64,000 bases of DNA from an uncultured Eubacteriales bacterium (GCA_900320595.1 ONSW01000003.1:1-64000); one strand, 5' to 3'; shown: positions 15,684 through 24,993, counted from the first letter of the stretch. The notes: generated from the sequence alone by a model not told the origin. Made by a program: numbers and translations.

Positions 15684-17522
15684 ATGCCCGGACCCGGGAG
15701 GGGGCTCGGCCCCCGCGGTTTTCTGACCGAGGAAGAGAAAAAGAACATGCCGAAGGTAAACGGCGCGCTGCTGGGGCGGATCCTCGGCTATCTCAAGCCC
15801 TACTCTCTGCAGTTCCTGCTGGTGTTCGTGACGATCCTGCTCTCGGCCGTGGTCGGCCTGCTGCCGAGTATCATCACCGGGCGCATCGTCGACGAGGCGC
15901 TCGTGGGCAAGAACATGCGTCTGCTCGTGCAGCTGCTCGTTATGGCCTTTGTCACACTGACGGCCTCCCAGGTAATCTCGGTGCTCGAGAGCTATATCAA
16001 CGCCTGGATCTCCCAGCGCATCATCTTCGACATGAAGAACCAGATGTACGACCATCTCCAGCATATGCCGCACGCGTTTTTCACCTCGGAAAAGCAGGGC
16101 GACATCATCACGCGCATGAACACCGACATCTCCGGCGTGAGCAGCGTAATCTCCGGGACGCTGTCGAGCATCGTGTCAAACATCGCCACGGTCGTGACGA
16201 CGCTCGTCGCGCTCTTTACGATGAGCTGGAAGCTCGCGATCGTCGGCATCGTCGTGATCCCGCTGCTGATCCTGCCGACGAAGAGCGTGGGCAAGCGGCG
16301 CTATCAGCTTTTGACCGATTCGCAGGCCAAGAACGACGAGATGAACCAGCTCATCAACGAGACGCTCTCCGTCTCCGGCTCGCTGCTCGTCAAGCTTTTT
16401 ACCCGCGAGCAGAAGGAATACGAGCGCTTTGTCGGCGTGAACGAGGAGGTCACGCAGCTGGCGCTCCGGGAGCAGAACAGCGGCCGGTGGTTCCGCGTCG
16501 TGATGGGCATGTTCACCCAGCTTGGCCCGCTGCTGATCTACTTTGCGGGCGGCTATCTCATCATCTCCCGGACAGATGTGGGGCTGACCGTCGGTACGAT
16601 CACGGCCACGGTCTCGCTGATCAACCGGCTCTACCGCCCGGTGGAGAGCTTACTCAACATCCATGTGGACTTTACGCGCTCGCTCGCGCTCTTCACGCGC
16701 ATCTTTGAATACTTCGACATGCCCAATCCGATCCGGTCGCCCGAAAACGGCGCGAAGCCCGACGTGACGGACGCCGACATCGTCTATGAGCACGTGCGCT
16801 TTTCCTACGACCCGGATAAGGAGCTGCTGCGGGACATCGACTTCACCGTCCCCGGCGGGAAGATGTACGCGATCGTCGGTCCCTCCGGCTCCGGCAAGTC
16901 GACGGTCGTGAACCTGATCCCGCGTCTGTACGACGTGCTCGGCGGGCGCGTGACCGTGGCGGGCGTGGACGTGCGCGATTTTGACCTTACATATCTGCGC
17001 TCGCAGATCGGCGTCGTGACCCAGGACAGCTATCTCTTCAACGGCACGATCCGGGACAACCTGCTCTATGCCAAGGAGGACGCGACCCAGGAGGAGATCG
17101 ACGCGGCCTGCTATATCGCGAACCTCTCGGACTTTATCGCCGCCCAGCCGGACGGCTATGACACGATGGTCGGCAACCGCGGTCTCAAGCTCTCCGGCGG
17201 AGAGAAGCAGCGGCTTTCGATCGCGCGCGTGATCCTGAAGGATCCGAAGATCCTGATCCTCGACGAGGCGACGAGCGCGCTCGACTCGATCACCGAAAAC
17301 GCGATCCAGGAGGCGCTCGAGGCGCTGATGGAGGGGCGGACGAGCATCGTCATCGCCCACCGTCTGTCGACGATTCTGAAGGCCGACCGCATCCTGGTCG
17401 TCAAGGGCGGCGTGATCGCCGAGAGCGGCACGCATGAGGAGCTGTTGGACGCGGGCGGCGTCTACCGCGAGCTGTATGAGACCCAGTTCCGCAAGATCCT
17501 GGAAATGGAGGGGGATAAATAA
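15684..17522 (+). CDS. ABC exporter, fused permease and ATPase (MdlB/MsbA-like)
   Basis: A 612-residue half-transporter. Residues about 40-330 hold the six-helix type I exporter membrane domain (FVTILLSAVVGLLPSIITGR; DIITRMNTDISGVSSVISG), and about 365-600 hold the nucleotide-binding domain: Walker A VGPSGSGKSTVVNLIPR, Q-loop TQDSYLFNG, signature KLSGGEKQRLSIAR, Walker B ILILDEATSALDS and the H-loop IAHRLST. It must dimerise; a close partner half-transporter is not adjacent, so a homodimer is likely. Substrate is unknown; homologues export drugs, lipids or peptides. ATG 15684 follows AAAGGAG; the frame is open to 15642 but without a ribosome site. A 42-residue membrane protein follows one base after the stop. 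Confidence 0.9.
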   Translation: MPGPGRGLGPRGFLTEEEKKNMPKVNGALLGRILGYLKPYSLQFLLVFVTILLSAVVGLLPSIITGRIVDEALVGKNMRLLVQLLVMAFVTLTASQVISVLESYINAWISQRIIFDMKNQMYDHLQHMPHAFFTSEKQGDIITRMNTDISGVSSVISGTLSSIVSNIATVVTTLVALFTMSWKLAIVGIVVIPLLILPTKSVGKRRYQLLTDSQAKNDEMNQLINETLSVSGSLLVKLFTREQKEYERFVGVNEEVTQLALREQNSGRWFRVVMGMFTQLGPLLIYFAGGYLIISRTDVGLTVGTITATVSLINRLYRPVESLLNIHVDFTRSLALFTRIFEYFDMPNPIRSPENGAKPDVTDADIVYEHVRFSYDPDKELLRDIDFTVPGGKMYAIVGPSGSGKSTVVNLIPRLYDVLGGRVTVAGVDVRDFDLTYLRSQIGVVTQDSYLFNGTIRDNLLYAKEDATQEEIDAACYIANLSDFIAAQPDGYDTMVGNRGLKLSGGEKQRLSIARVILKDPKILILDEATSALDSITENAIQEALEALMEGRTSIVIAHRLSTILKADRILVVKGGVIAESGTHEELLDAGGVYRELYETQFRKILEMEGDK

Positions 17523-17523
17523 G

Positions 17524-17652
17524 ATGAAAATGGAATACCGCCAGGTAAAGGAGCGCGTGGAAAAGGAATCCGCGGCCCTGAAGGGGCTGGTGATCAAGAC
17601 GGGGATCGGCATGCTGATCGGTCTTGTCGCCGCGATCTTCCTCTTCCGCTGA
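17524..17652 (+). CDS. Small single-helix membrane protein coupled to the ABC exporter
   Basis: A 42-residue product with a charged first half (MEYRQVKERVEKESAALKG) and one C-terminal membrane helix (IGMLIGLVAAIFLF). GGAGGGG inside the last codons of the exporter gene stands nine bases before ATG 17524, and a terminator follows at once, so the gene is translated from the exporter mRNA. I do not recognise the family; an accessory subunit is possible. It is too short for a homology claim by eye. Confidence 0.6.
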   Translation: MKMEYRQVKERVEKESAALKGLVIKTGIGMLIGLVAAIFLFR

Positions 17653-17660
17653 AAAGCGAA

Positions 17661-17700
17661 AAGGAAGCACATCCGATTTTCGGATGTGCTTCCTTTTTTT
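17661..17700. terminator. Strong terminator between convergent operons
   Basis: AAGGAAGCACATCCG (17661-17675) pairs with CGGATGTGCTTCCTT (17681-17695), followed by seven T. On the minus strand the same stem serves the end of the methionine operon. Confidence 0.9.
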
Positions 17701-17712
17701 GCTCTTACAGGC

Positions 17713-19488
17713 TTATTCCGCCGCGTCCGCGCGGATGCGCTCCATAATGCGCGCCACCAGCTCGGTGCGGGAGAAGGGCGTAATGAGGAAATAGCCGTCC
17801 ACGTACGGCGCCATGCGGCGGGCCAGCTTCGACGAGATCTCGACGGCAAGCTCCTCGCCCCGTGCACGGTCGGCGTTTTCATAGCGCGCGATCGTCTCCT
17901 CGTCCACGCGGATGCCCGCGATCTCGCTGTTGATGAACAGCGCGTTGCGCTGGCTGACGATCGGCAGGATGCCTCCGAGGATCTTGCCCTTCAGCGTCCT
18001 GCGCGCCAGGCGGAGATTTTCGAGCGCCTCGTCGGTGAAGACCGGCTGGGTCAGAAAGCCGTCGGCGCCGTTTTCCTCCTTCTGCCGCGCCAGATCCAGC
18101 TGGATGGCGAAATTGCGCGCGTTGACGTTCAGCGCGGCGAAGATATGGAACGGGGCGGGCAGCACGGCCCTGTTCATGCTGTCGACAAACTTGATGAGCT
18201 TGCGCGAGTTGAAGTTGTACACGCTCTTGACCTCGTCGCGGCTGGCCGCCGGGACCGGGTCGCCGGTGACGAGGAGGACGTTGTTCACGTCCTCGGCGCA
18301 CAGGCCGAGCAGCAGCGCCTGGGTGGCGTTGAGGTTGCGGTCGCGGCAGGTGAGGTGGGGCATGACGCCCGCGCCGAGCTCGCGCTTGATCTTGCAGACC
18401 ATGAGGCTCGAGTCCATGCGCGCCCGCGCGATCGGGCAGTCGGCCACCGTGATCACGTCCGCGCCGCCGTCGCGCAGCGTGCGCGCGCCCTTCATAAAGC
18501 CGTCCACATTTGCGCCCTCGGGCGGGTCAAGCTCGACGGCAAAGGGTTTTCGCGCGCTGTCGCAGAGCGCGTCCCAGAACGGGTCGTGCCGCAGCGCGGA
18601 GCGCTCCCGCTCGTGCTTTTGCGCCGGATAGTCGACAAGCGCGGGGGCCGGGGCGCGCAGCGCCTTTGCCGCGGCGGCCATGTGCTCCGGCGTCGTGCCG
18701 CAGCAGCCGCCGACGATCTGCGCCCCGCGGGCGTGCAGGATCGCGGTCTGAGACGCGAAATAGCCCGGCTCGCCGTCGTAATAGGTGCGGTTGCCGCGCA
18801 CGGTGGGATAGCCGGCGTTCGGCATCACGGAAAAAAGGCCGTCGATCGGGCCGATTTTGCCCATGAGCTCGACCATCTGGCGCCCGCCGGAGACACAGTT
18901 GAGCCCCACGGCGTCGATATAGGCGTCCTCCGCCGCGGTGCGGCACAGCTCGCCGATCAGGCGGCCGTCGCGCGTGAAGCCGTCGGGCTGCGCGGCAAAG
19001 GAGACGAGCACGAAGGCCTCGGGGTCCGCGGCCTTGATGTGCGCGGCGATCTCGTGGAGGTAAAGGTCCGTCCCGATGGTTTCAAACAGGAAATGCCGCG
19101 CGCCGAGCGCGAGGAACTGATCGACGATGAAGTGGTATTCCTCCAGAAGGTCGGTGTCGTCGCGCGCGTCGATCGGGCCGATGTCGGCAAAGACATAGGC
19201 GTCCTCGCCGGCGGCGCGGCGGGCGATCAGCCAGCCCTCGCGGAGGATGGCGGCGCAGTCCTGCGCCGGGAAATTCTGGCGGTTGGCGCCGTAAGTATTC
19301 GTCTTGATTGCGCGGCAGCCCACCTCGAGATAGGCGCGGTGGATCGCCTCGATCTCACCGGGGGCGCTGAGATTGGCCCACTCGCAGTCGCGGTGGCTCG
19401 TGCGGTTGCGCGAGGCGTAATAGGTCCCCATGCCGCCGTCGAACAGCAGCACGCCGTTTTCACGAATAAACGATCGGATCTCCTTCAT
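17713..19488 (-). CDS. Bifunctional homocysteine S-methyltransferase / methylenetetrahydrofolate reductase
   Basis: Two enzymes are joined in 591 residues. Residues 1-285 are a homocysteine methyltransferase barrel (LLFDGGMGTYYASRN; IKTNTYGANRQNF; VVGGCCGTTPEHM, here read as QIVGGCCGTTPEHM, with the zinc-binding Cys pair). Residues about 310-591 are a MetF-type MTHFR barrel (KPFAVELDPPEGANVDGF; DVITVADCPIARARMDS; LLVTGDPVP), which makes 5-methyl-THF from 5,10-methylene-THF. The same fusion is known from Bacillus YitJ and many Clostridia. It is the last gene of an operon with MetH and its reactivation protein, overlapping metH by four bases, so the operon makes the methyl donor and uses it to form methionine. 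Confidence 0.92.
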   Translation of the reverse strand: MKEIRSFIRENGVLLFDGGMGTYYASRNRTSHRDCEWANLSAPGEIEAIHRAYLEVGCRAIKTNTYGANRQNFPAQDCAAILREGWLIARRAAGEDAYVFADIGPIDARDDTDLLEEYHFIVDQFLALGARHFLFETIGTDLYLHEIAAHIKAADPEAFVLVSFAAQPDGFTRDGRLIGELCRTAAEDAYIDAVGLNCVSGGRQMVELMGKIGPIDGLFSVMPNAGYPTVRGNRTYYDGEPGYFASQTAILHARGAQIVGGCCGTTPEHMAAAAKALRAPAPALVDYPAQKHERERSALRHDPFWDALCDSARKPFAVELDPPEGANVDGFMKGARTLRDGGADVITVADCPIARARMDSSLMVCKIKRELGAGVMPHLTCRDRNLNATQALLLGLCAEDVNNVLLVTGDPVPAASRDEVKSVYNFNSRKLIKFVDSMNRAVLPAPFHIFAALNVNARNFAIQLDLARQKEENGADGFLTQPVFTDEALENLRLARRTLKGKILGGILPIVSQRNALFINSEIAGIRVDEETIARYENADRARGEELAVEISSKLARRMAPYVDGYFLITPFSRTELVARIMERIRADAAE

Positions 19489-21839
19489 CCCAGCACCTTC
19501 TTTGCGATGTCCGCGCCCTGCTTGGCGTCCTTGGCGTAATAGTCCGCGCCGATCTGGGCGGCATAGTCCTCCGTCAGCACCGCGCCGCCGACCATGATCT
19601 TGCAGTCGTGGCCGCTTTCGCGCAGCGCGGCGATCGTCTCGGCCATGCTCGTCACCGTGGTCGTCATCAGCGCCGAGAGGCCGACAAGCTTGACGTTTTC
19701 CCGCACGGCGGTTTCGACGATCGTTTCGCTCGGCACGTCGCGGCCGAGGTCGATGACCGTATAGCCGTAGTTTTCCAACACGACGCGCACGATGTTTTTG
19801 CCGATGTCGTGGATGTCGCCCCGGACGGTGGCCAGGATGATCTTGCCCTTGGAGACGCTCGCGCCGCCGCGTTTGGCGATACGCGTCTTGATCACCTCAA
19901 AGCCCGCGCAGGCCGCGGAGGCGGCCTTCATCAGCTGCGGCAGGAAGATCTCGCCCTTTTCATAGCGCTCGCCCACGCGGTCGAGCGCGGGGATGAGCAG
20001 CCGGTCGACGGCCGCGAGCTCGTCCATCTCCGCAAGCGCCTTTTCCGTCAGCGCGGCGGTCTCGGCGGAAAGGCCGCGCATGATCGCCTCGCCGAGGGTC
20101 ATCTCCGCGCCGCTCTTCGCGGCGGGGACGGGCTCAGCCGATGCGTTCGCAAAGCGGCGGATATAGGCCTCGCTGTCCCGGTCCTCGCCGGAGAGCACGC
20201 GGAAGGACGCGATCGCGTCCATCACGGCGCTCTGGTTGGGGTTGACGATCGGCAGGTCGAGCCCGGCATGCATCGCCTGTGTCAGAAAGCTCGCGGTGAT
20301 GTTCTCGCGCGCGGGCAGACCGAAGGAGATGTTGCTCACGCCGAGCACCGTATGCAGCCCCAGTTCCTCCTTTACGGCGCGCACGGCGGCGAGGGTCTCG
20401 ACGGCCTGCTCCTGCTGGGCGGAGACCGTCAGCGTCAGGCAGTCGATCAGAACGTCCTCTTTCGGGATCCCATAGGAAAGCGCCGCTTCCAGGATCCTTC
20501 GCGCGATCGCGACGCGGCCCTGCCGGTCCTGCGGGATGCCGTTTTCGTCCATGCAAAGCCCGACGACGGCGGCGCCGTATTTTTTGCACAGCGGCAGGAT
20601 CGCGTCGAGCACCTCTTTTTTCCCGTTGACCGAGTTGACGATGGCCTTGCCGCAATACGCGCGCAGCCCGGCCTCGATGGCGCGGGGGTCGGACGAGTCG
20701 ATCTGCAGAGGCAGATCGACGGCGGCCTGCAGCGCCTTGACGGTGCGGCGCATCATTGCCGGCTCGTCGAGCCCCGGCAGACCCACGTTGACGTCCAGGA
20801 TGTCCGCGCCGGCGTCCTGCTGTTCGACGCCGCGCGCGACGATATAGTCGATGTCTCCCTCCCGCAGCGCCTGCTGAAAGCGCTTTTTGCCGGTGGGGTT
20901 GATGCGCTCGCCGATCACGCGCACGCCGTCCGTTTCAACGGCCGCCGTCGCGCTGCACACGCCGCTGCGGATCTTATCGCTCCGCGGCGCGGGGCGGACG
21001 CCGGAGAGCGCTTCGGCCGCGGCGCGGATGAAGTCCGGCGTCGTGCCGCAGCAGCCGCCGAGGATCGTGACGCCCTTTTCCGGCGCCACGGACAGCTCCG
21101 CGGCAAATTCCGCGGGCGTGATGTGATATTCCCCGGTGGCCGGGTCGGGCAGGCCGGCGTTCGGCTTTACGATCAGCGGAAGATCCGTCCAGCTGCGCAG
21201 CTCCTCCACCAGCGGGAGCAGCTCCTTCGGCCCGAGGCTGCAGTTGAAGCCCAGCGCGTCCACGCCGAGGCCGCTGAGCGTCAGCGCCATCGCGCCGACG
21301 CTCACGCCGAGGAAGGTGCGCCCCGTCGCTTCAAAGGTCATCGTCGCCCAGACGGGCAGATCGCAGTTTTCCTTGGCGGCGAGGACGGCGGCGCGCATTT
21401 CGCCGAGGTCGCTCATCGTCTCGATGACGACGAGATCCGCTCCGGCCGCGGCTCCGGCGGTGACGATCTCGCGGAAGACGTCATAGGCCTCCTCAAACGA
21501 AAGGTCGCCCAGCGGCTCGAGCAGGCGGCCCGTCGGGCCGATGTCCAGCGCCACCCGGACGCCGTCAAAGCCCTCGGCCGCGCTGCGCGCGCAGCGCACG
21601 CCCGCCGCGACGAGCTCTCCCACATCGTATTCGCAGCCCGCGGCCTTATAGCGGTTGGCGCCGAAGGTGTTGGTATACAGCACCTTTGATCCGGCCTCGG
21701 CATAGCGCCGCTGCACGGCGGAGACAGCCTCGGGCCGTGTGATGTTCCACAGCTCCGGCAGCTGGCCGAGCGGCAGCCCGGCCGCCTGGAGCATGGTTCC
21801 CATGCCGCCGTCAAGCAAAATGATTTTAGTTTCCTCCAC
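19485..21839 (-). CDS. metH: Cobalamin-dependent methionine synthase without reactivation domain
   Basis: MetH moves a methyl group from methyl-THF through methylcobalamin to homocysteine. This 784-residue form has four of the five usual parts: homocysteine barrel (residues 1-290; LLDGGMGTMLQAAG, ILGGCCGTTPDFI), pterin-binding domain (about 310-560; GERINPTGKKRFQQAL, DILDVNVGLPG), cobalamin cap (about 580-660) and cobalamin-binding Rossmann domain with the lower-ligand motif RGDIHDIGKNIV. The C-terminal S-adenosylmethionine reactivation domain of the 1,200-residue enzyme is absent and is encoded by the preceding gene. GTG 21839 follows AAAGGAGGG. The two overlap by 14 bases. Confidence 0.95.
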   Translation of the reverse strand: MEETKIILLDGGMGTMLQAAGLPLGQLPELWNITRPEAVSAVQRRYAEAGSKVLYTNTFGANRYKAAGCEYDVGELVAAGVRCARSAAEGFDGVRVALDIGPTGRLLEPLGDLSFEEAYDVFREIVTAGAAAGADLVVIETMSDLGEMRAAVLAAKENCDLPVWATMTFEATGRTFLGVSVGAMALTLSGLGVDALGFNCSLGPKELLPLVEELRSWTDLPLIVKPNAGLPDPATGEYHITPAEFAAELSVAPEKGVTILGGCCGTTPDFIRAAAEALSGVRPAPRSDKIRSGVCSATAAVETDGVRVIGERINPTGKKRFQQALREGDIDYIVARGVEQQDAGADILDVNVGLPGLDEPAMMRRTVKALQAAVDLPLQIDSSDPRAIEAGLRAYCGKAIVNSVNGKKEVLDAILPLCKKYGAAVVGLCMDENGIPQDRQGRVAIARRILEAALSYGIPKEDVLIDCLTLTVSAQQEQAVETLAAVRAVKEELGLHTVLGVSNISFGLPARENITASFLTQAMHAGLDLPIVNPNQSAVMDAIASFRVLSGEDRDSEAYIRRFANASAEPVPAAKSGAEMTLGEAIMRGLSAETAALTEKALAEMDELAAVDRLLIPALDRVGERYEKGEIFLPQLMKAASAACAGFEVIKTRIAKRGGASVSKGKIILATVRGDIHDIGKNIVRVVLENYGYTVIDLGRDVPSETIVETAVRENVKLVGLSALMTTTVTSMAETIAALRESGHDCKIMVGGAVLTEDYAAQIGADYYAKDAKQGADIAKKVLG

Positions 21840-22497
21840 AGCTTTTGCCCTCCTTTCGATAGGCGCAATCCTCCCGCATGCCGCATGCCTCGCAGCCTCT
21901 CGCGCGCTTCGGCTGCGGCCGGTCGGAGACGCCGATGAGCGCGGTGACGCTCTTTTGCGGGATCATCAGCGCGCTCTCCGACAGCGTCACACCGATGCGG
22001 CGGCTGATATCCAGCACGCGGAAGAGCGCGCGCTGGTCGGAAAGGGGCATGTCCCCGTAGCCGGGAGAGAAGCGGTCGGTCAGATAGCGGGGAGCAAGCG
22101 CGTCGGCGAGGTCGGCGCAGAAGTTGTCGCAGACGCGCTCAATGGCCGCGCTGCCCGCGGCGTCGAGGATCACGGCCTCGGCCATGTCCCGTCCCGCCGC
22201 GCGGCGGATCAGCGCCTCCGCCTCCGCGCCGAGCGTCGCGGCAAGCAGCACCACGCCGTCGCAGTCGGAGAGGAACGCGCGGATGTCATCCCCCGCGGGG
22301 AGGTAATCCGTTCCCGCGAGCGTCCCGTCCTCTTCAAGAGAAAAGAGCCGCCAGACAAGGCGCGGGCGCGCCGTTTGCAGCAGCAGCGTCTCGCAGCGTT
22401 CAAGCTCCGCAAGGCTGTCCCCGCCCAGCTCGCTGCCGCGATAGCGCAGGTATTGCAGCACGTCGCCGCGGGGGATGCGGTCGAGTCTCGCCTCCAT
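21826..22497 (-). CDS. Stand-alone MetH reactivation-domain protein
   Basis: This 223-residue protein corresponds to the reactivation domain split off from MetH; it would use S-adenosylmethionine to re-methylate cob(II)alamin. Visible are the family motif RFSPGYGDMPLSDQ, which binds S-adenosylmethionine, and SALMIPQKSVTALIG. The C-terminus adds a cysteine cluster, GCEACGMREDCAYRK, common in stand-alone members and possibly metal-binding. ATG 22497 follows GGGAGG, and a near-consensus promoter lies at 22542-22571. It is the first gene of the operon reactivase, metH, BhmT/MetF. No S-box or cobalamin riboswitch is seen in its short leader. Confidence 0.9.
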   Translation of the reverse strand: MEARLDRIPRGDVLQYLRYRGSELGGDSLAELERCETLLLQTARPRLVWRLFSLEEDGTLAGTDYLPAGDDIRAFLSDCDGVVLLAATLGAEAEALIRRAAGRDMAEAVILDAAGSAAIERVCDNFCADLADALAPRYLTDRFSPGYGDMPLSDQRALFRVLDISRRIGVTLSESALMIPQKSVTALIGVSDRPQPKRARGCEACGMREDCAYRKEGKSCGGN

Positions 22498-22541
22498 GGG
22501 CTCTTCCTCCCTTCCGAATGAAACAAATATTATAATATTTG

Positions 22542-22571
22542 ATTATATAAAACCGCCGCGCGGCTTGTCAA
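22542..22571 (-). promoter_or_regulatory. Promoter of the methionine operon
   Basis: On the minus strand TTGACA (22571-22566) and TATAAT (22547-22542) are 18 bases apart, followed by a 44-base AT-rich leader up to the ATG at 22497. That leader is too short for a SAM or cobalamin riboswitch. Confidence 0.75.
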
Positions 22572-22582
22572 TTCCTCAAAAA

Positions 22583-22614
22583 AGAAGGAACTGCTTTCGC
22601 AGTTCCTTCTTTTG
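22583..22614. terminator. Bidirectional terminator-like hairpin at the left island border
   Basis: AGAAGGAACTGC (22583-22594) pairs with GCAGTTCCTTCT (22599-22610), with A runs before and T runs after. It lies directly upstream of the methionine promoter and shields it from island transcription. Confidence 0.8.
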
Positions 22615-22808
22615 GTTTTATCTTAAATTCTCTCGAAAAAAATCCTTTGACGCTTTAACCATTGGTATCTCTTACAAAACCGATTTTATTCGATTTGTAT
22701 GGCATTTCGAAAAAAGTATAGGAAATCGAAAAAAGAAAAATGTAATATTTTACGAGAACGAGATTGACAGTCTCCCGTTTTGTTTAGGGTATTTTTTTCG
22801 ATTTCTCG
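22615..22808. other. AT-rich junction with repeated TCGAAAAAA motifs
   Basis: About 190 bases with no gene and much lower GC than the flanking core. TCGAAAAAA-type motifs occur at 22633-22642, 22707-22715 and 22726-22734, and inverted at 22792-22801 (TTTTTTTCGATTTCTC). The 16 bases GAGAAATCGAAAAAAA read at the other island end (near 55770-55786) match the inverted copy. The motifs may mark an old integration border. Confidence 0.4.
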
Positions 22809-23336
22809 TTAGGTTTGAACTTCATTCGCGTTGTCGTCATTGACATTCGAAATCTCAACACGAGAGATATTGTATATCGAAATTCGTCGATTGTCTACTT
22901 TTATCGTTTTTGAAGTATCGGGATCCACACCCCAGCAGATACCCGTGAGAGTTTTGTATTGACCTTTCGACCCGTATGAAAAACTCTCCGAATCCTCGCA
23001 GGGAACATAGTATGTCACCGTAACCACCACGCGGTTTGCCTTTGCCGCACGTCCGTTGATGGTCAGCTCATGAAGGATGTTCAGGCGGCAGTCCAGTTCT
23101 TCCCTGTCCTGCTGTTCGAGTTCTATTGGTTCTACATAAACGACGTCCTTCGCTGCGACGGCCTCATTGAATCCCTTCAGCGCATCGAACGGCGCAAAGA
23201 TCTTCGCGCGCTTCCCGCAAGGCATCCTCGGGTGCTTTGCATCGAAATCGTCAAACCTCTCGTGCTGCGGTTTCCCTCGCAGGAAGACCTCCCTGTATCT
23301 AAAACCGTTAGGAATTAGCTCTTGATATGCGTCCAT
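22809..23336 (-). CDS. YolD-like protein, partner of a Y-family polymerase
   Basis: The 175-residue product has the YolD-like pattern: KRAKIFAPFDALKGFNEAV, then ELEQQDREELDCRLNILHE, and a beta-rich half (VVVTVTYYVPCEDSESFSYG, GVDPDTSKTIKVDNRRISIY). YolD-like proteins are found next to UvrX/UmuC-type polymerases in Firmicutes phages, plasmids and elements and probably take the place of UmuD. The frame is open to 23378, but ATG 23336 follows GAAGGTGA. It is the last gene of the LexA cassette, 42 bases after the polymerase gene. Its length is greater than the usual 100-120 residues. Confidence 0.75.
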   Translation of the reverse strand: MDAYQELIPNGFRYREVFLRGKPQHERFDDFDAKHPRMPCGKRAKIFAPFDALKGFNEAVAAKDVVYVEPIELEQQDREELDCRLNILHELTINGRAAKANRVVVTVTYYVPCEDSESFSYGSKGQYKTLTGICWGVDPDTSKTIKVDNRRISIYNISRVEISNVNDDNANEVQT

Positions 23337-23378
23337 TTTATCACCTTCTGAGAGAAAAGACGGGCAACGCAAAAACAC

Positions 23379-24779
23379 CTACGCCTTGTGTCCGCCGATC
23401 TGCGTGTTTCTCTCCAGCGTCATAGCGCCGTCGAGAAGATTCATGCCCTTGAAAAGGGCGTTGGCCCCATATTTTCTGCGGACCTCGAGCATGGCGCCCT
23501 GAATCCGCTTTTCCCGTTCCAACGCCTCGTAATCTACAAAGATGTTCATCTGAAAAGCGCCGGTGTCTTCCTTTACATCCTCCGCATTGACGCCGAGCCG
23601 ACGGTACAGGAGCCGATGATCCGTCTTCTTGTCGAACTGCTCCAAAAGCAGCGGCTCGATCGTCTGCAGACTGTTTGTTCGTATCGGCAGCTTTACCGTG
23701 CCGTTGTTGTGGCGCGGATGGACGCGTCCGTAATAGTCAATACTCAGTGGACCGTCATAGCCGGGGACGGCCTCCAGGCTCTTGTAGTCATAGGATACCC
23801 ACCAGCTGCAGCCCTTGGCCGCAATGCTCTTGGAAAACATGTCCGAGCAAAGGACCTCGATCATCTCCTGAAAGGCCAGGCGAGCCTCGGGATACTGATA
23901 CGGCCGCGGCAGCACCTGCCCGTTTGAGAGGCTGTGGCTCTCGCTCTTATACGATTTGATGTCTTTCATCGTGACCGGCTCGATGCCCCAGGCGTGATCG
24001 ACAAGGATCTCGCCGTCGATCCCGAAGGTCTTGTAAAAGAACTCCTCGTCCCACTGCGTCCTCTCGGCGATATCTCCCATCGTAAAGAGAGCAGCCGCCT
24101 GAAGCCGCCTCGCCTTGCCCGGCCCGATCTGCCAAAAGTCGGTCAGCGGCCGATGATCCCATAAAAGGAACTTATAGGTATCCTCATTCAGCTCCGCGAT
24201 CCGCACGCCGTCCTCATCGGGCGGCGCTTTTTTCGCGACGATATCCATCGCGACCTTGGCCAGATACAGATTGGTTCCAATCCCGACCGTCGCCGTGATG
24301 CCCGTCGTCTTCAGCACATCGCGGATCATCGTCGTCGCCATGATATGCGCCGGGTTGACGCCGGCAGCTTCCGCTTCCTTCCGATAGGCATGAAGATAAC
24401 CGGTACAGTCGATAAAGCACTCGTCAATGGAATAAACGTGGATGTCTTCCGGCGCGACATAGCGGAGATAGATCGAATAGATCAGCGCGGAAATGCGCTC
24501 ATATTCCGCCATGCGCGGGACGGCGATGATGTATTCCACCTGCGTGTGGCTGCTTATCTCGTACTTGCGGATCGCCTGCTTTGCCTCAAACAGCCTCGGT
24601 CTGGAGGGCACGCCTTTTGCTTTGAGAGATGGGGACACCGCCAGACAGATCGTCTGGTCAGACCGGGATTCATCAGCTACCAGCAGATTGGCCTTCAGCG
24701 GATCCAGACCGCGGTGGACGCACTCTACCGAGGCGTAATAGGATTTGAGGTCGATACAGATATAGGTTCGCTCATCCAT
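23379..24779 (-). CDS. Y-family translesion DNA polymerase (UvrX/UmuC-like)
   Basis: The 466-residue protein is an error-prone lesion-bypass polymerase. The catalytic palm residues lie in YICIDLKSYYASVECV (first Asp) and HVYSIDECFIDCTGYL (Asp-Glu pair). TVGIGTNLYLAKVAMDI and WQIGPGKARRLQAA correspond to the later palm and the thumb helix-hairpin-helix. The C-terminal third is the little-finger region. Length and order match UvrX and other element-borne UmuC homologues rather than chromosomal DinB. It overlaps the zinc-ribbon gene by eight bases and is followed by the YolD-like gene, all behind a LexA-like repressor. Confidence 0.9.
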   Translation of the reverse strand: MDERTYICIDLKSYYASVECVHRGLDPLKANLLVADESRSDQTICLAVSPSLKAKGVPSRPRLFEAKQAIRKYEISSHTQVEYIIAVPRMAEYERISALIYSIYLRYVAPEDIHVYSIDECFIDCTGYLHAYRKEAEAAGVNPAHIMATTMIRDVLKTTGITATVGIGTNLYLAKVAMDIVAKKAPPDEDGVRIAELNEDTYKFLLWDHRPLTDFWQIGPGKARRLQAAALFTMGDIAERTQWDEEFFYKTFGIDGEILVDHAWGIEPVTMKDIKSYKSESHSLSNGQVLPRPYQYPEARLAFQEMIEVLCSDMFSKSIAAKGCSWWVSYDYKSLEAVPGYDGPLSIDYYGRVHPRHNNGTVKLPIRTNSLQTIEPLLLEQFDKKTDHRLLYRRLGVNAEDVKEDTGAFQMNIFVDYEALEREKRIQGAMLEVRRKYGANALFKGMNLLDGAMTLERNTQIGGHKA

Positions 24780-24993
24780 GATTCCTCACGGCGCGCAGCG
24801 TACGGCTGCTCGGCAGCGGCTTGACGACCTGCCAGCAGCAGTTGCCCACGACGGTGGCGTCGCCGCGGTGCAGAGAGAGGAGCCTCGCCGTGCAGCCGCA
24901 ATGTTCGCATTCCATCCAGCCGTCAGTTTCCACCAGATCCAGACTATAGTTGATCTTGCCGCACGCGGGGCATCTCACATCGATCCTGCTCAT
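24772..24993 (-). CDS. Small zinc-ribbon protein in the SOS cassette
   Basis: A 73-residue protein starting MSRIDVRCPACGKINYSLDL. Two CxxC pairs (CPAC and CEHC-G-C) predict one zinc ribbon in the first half; the second half is basic (PLPSSRTLRAVRNHG). ATG 24993 follows GAGAGG; the longer frame to 25086 begins inside lexA. It lies between lexA (14 bases) and the polymerase (eight-base overlap), so it is an integral cassette gene. Function is unknown; an accessory to the polymerase or a DNA-binding role are both possible. Confidence 0.65.
   Translation of the reverse strand: MSRIDVRCPACGKINYSLDLVETDGWMECEHCGCTARLLSLHRGDATVVGNCCWQVVKPLPSSRTLRAVRNHG

Noticed and set aside
17686..21689. Long plus-strand frames of 617 and 693 codons opposite the methionine genes
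   Set aside because: Both are shadows of conserved genes on the other strand in high-GC DNA; the protein sequences show no domains.
22498..22570. Possible SAM (S-box) or cobalamin riboswitch ahead of the methionine operon
   Set aside because: The promoter leaves a leader of only about 44 bases, too short for either, and no conserved core is visible.
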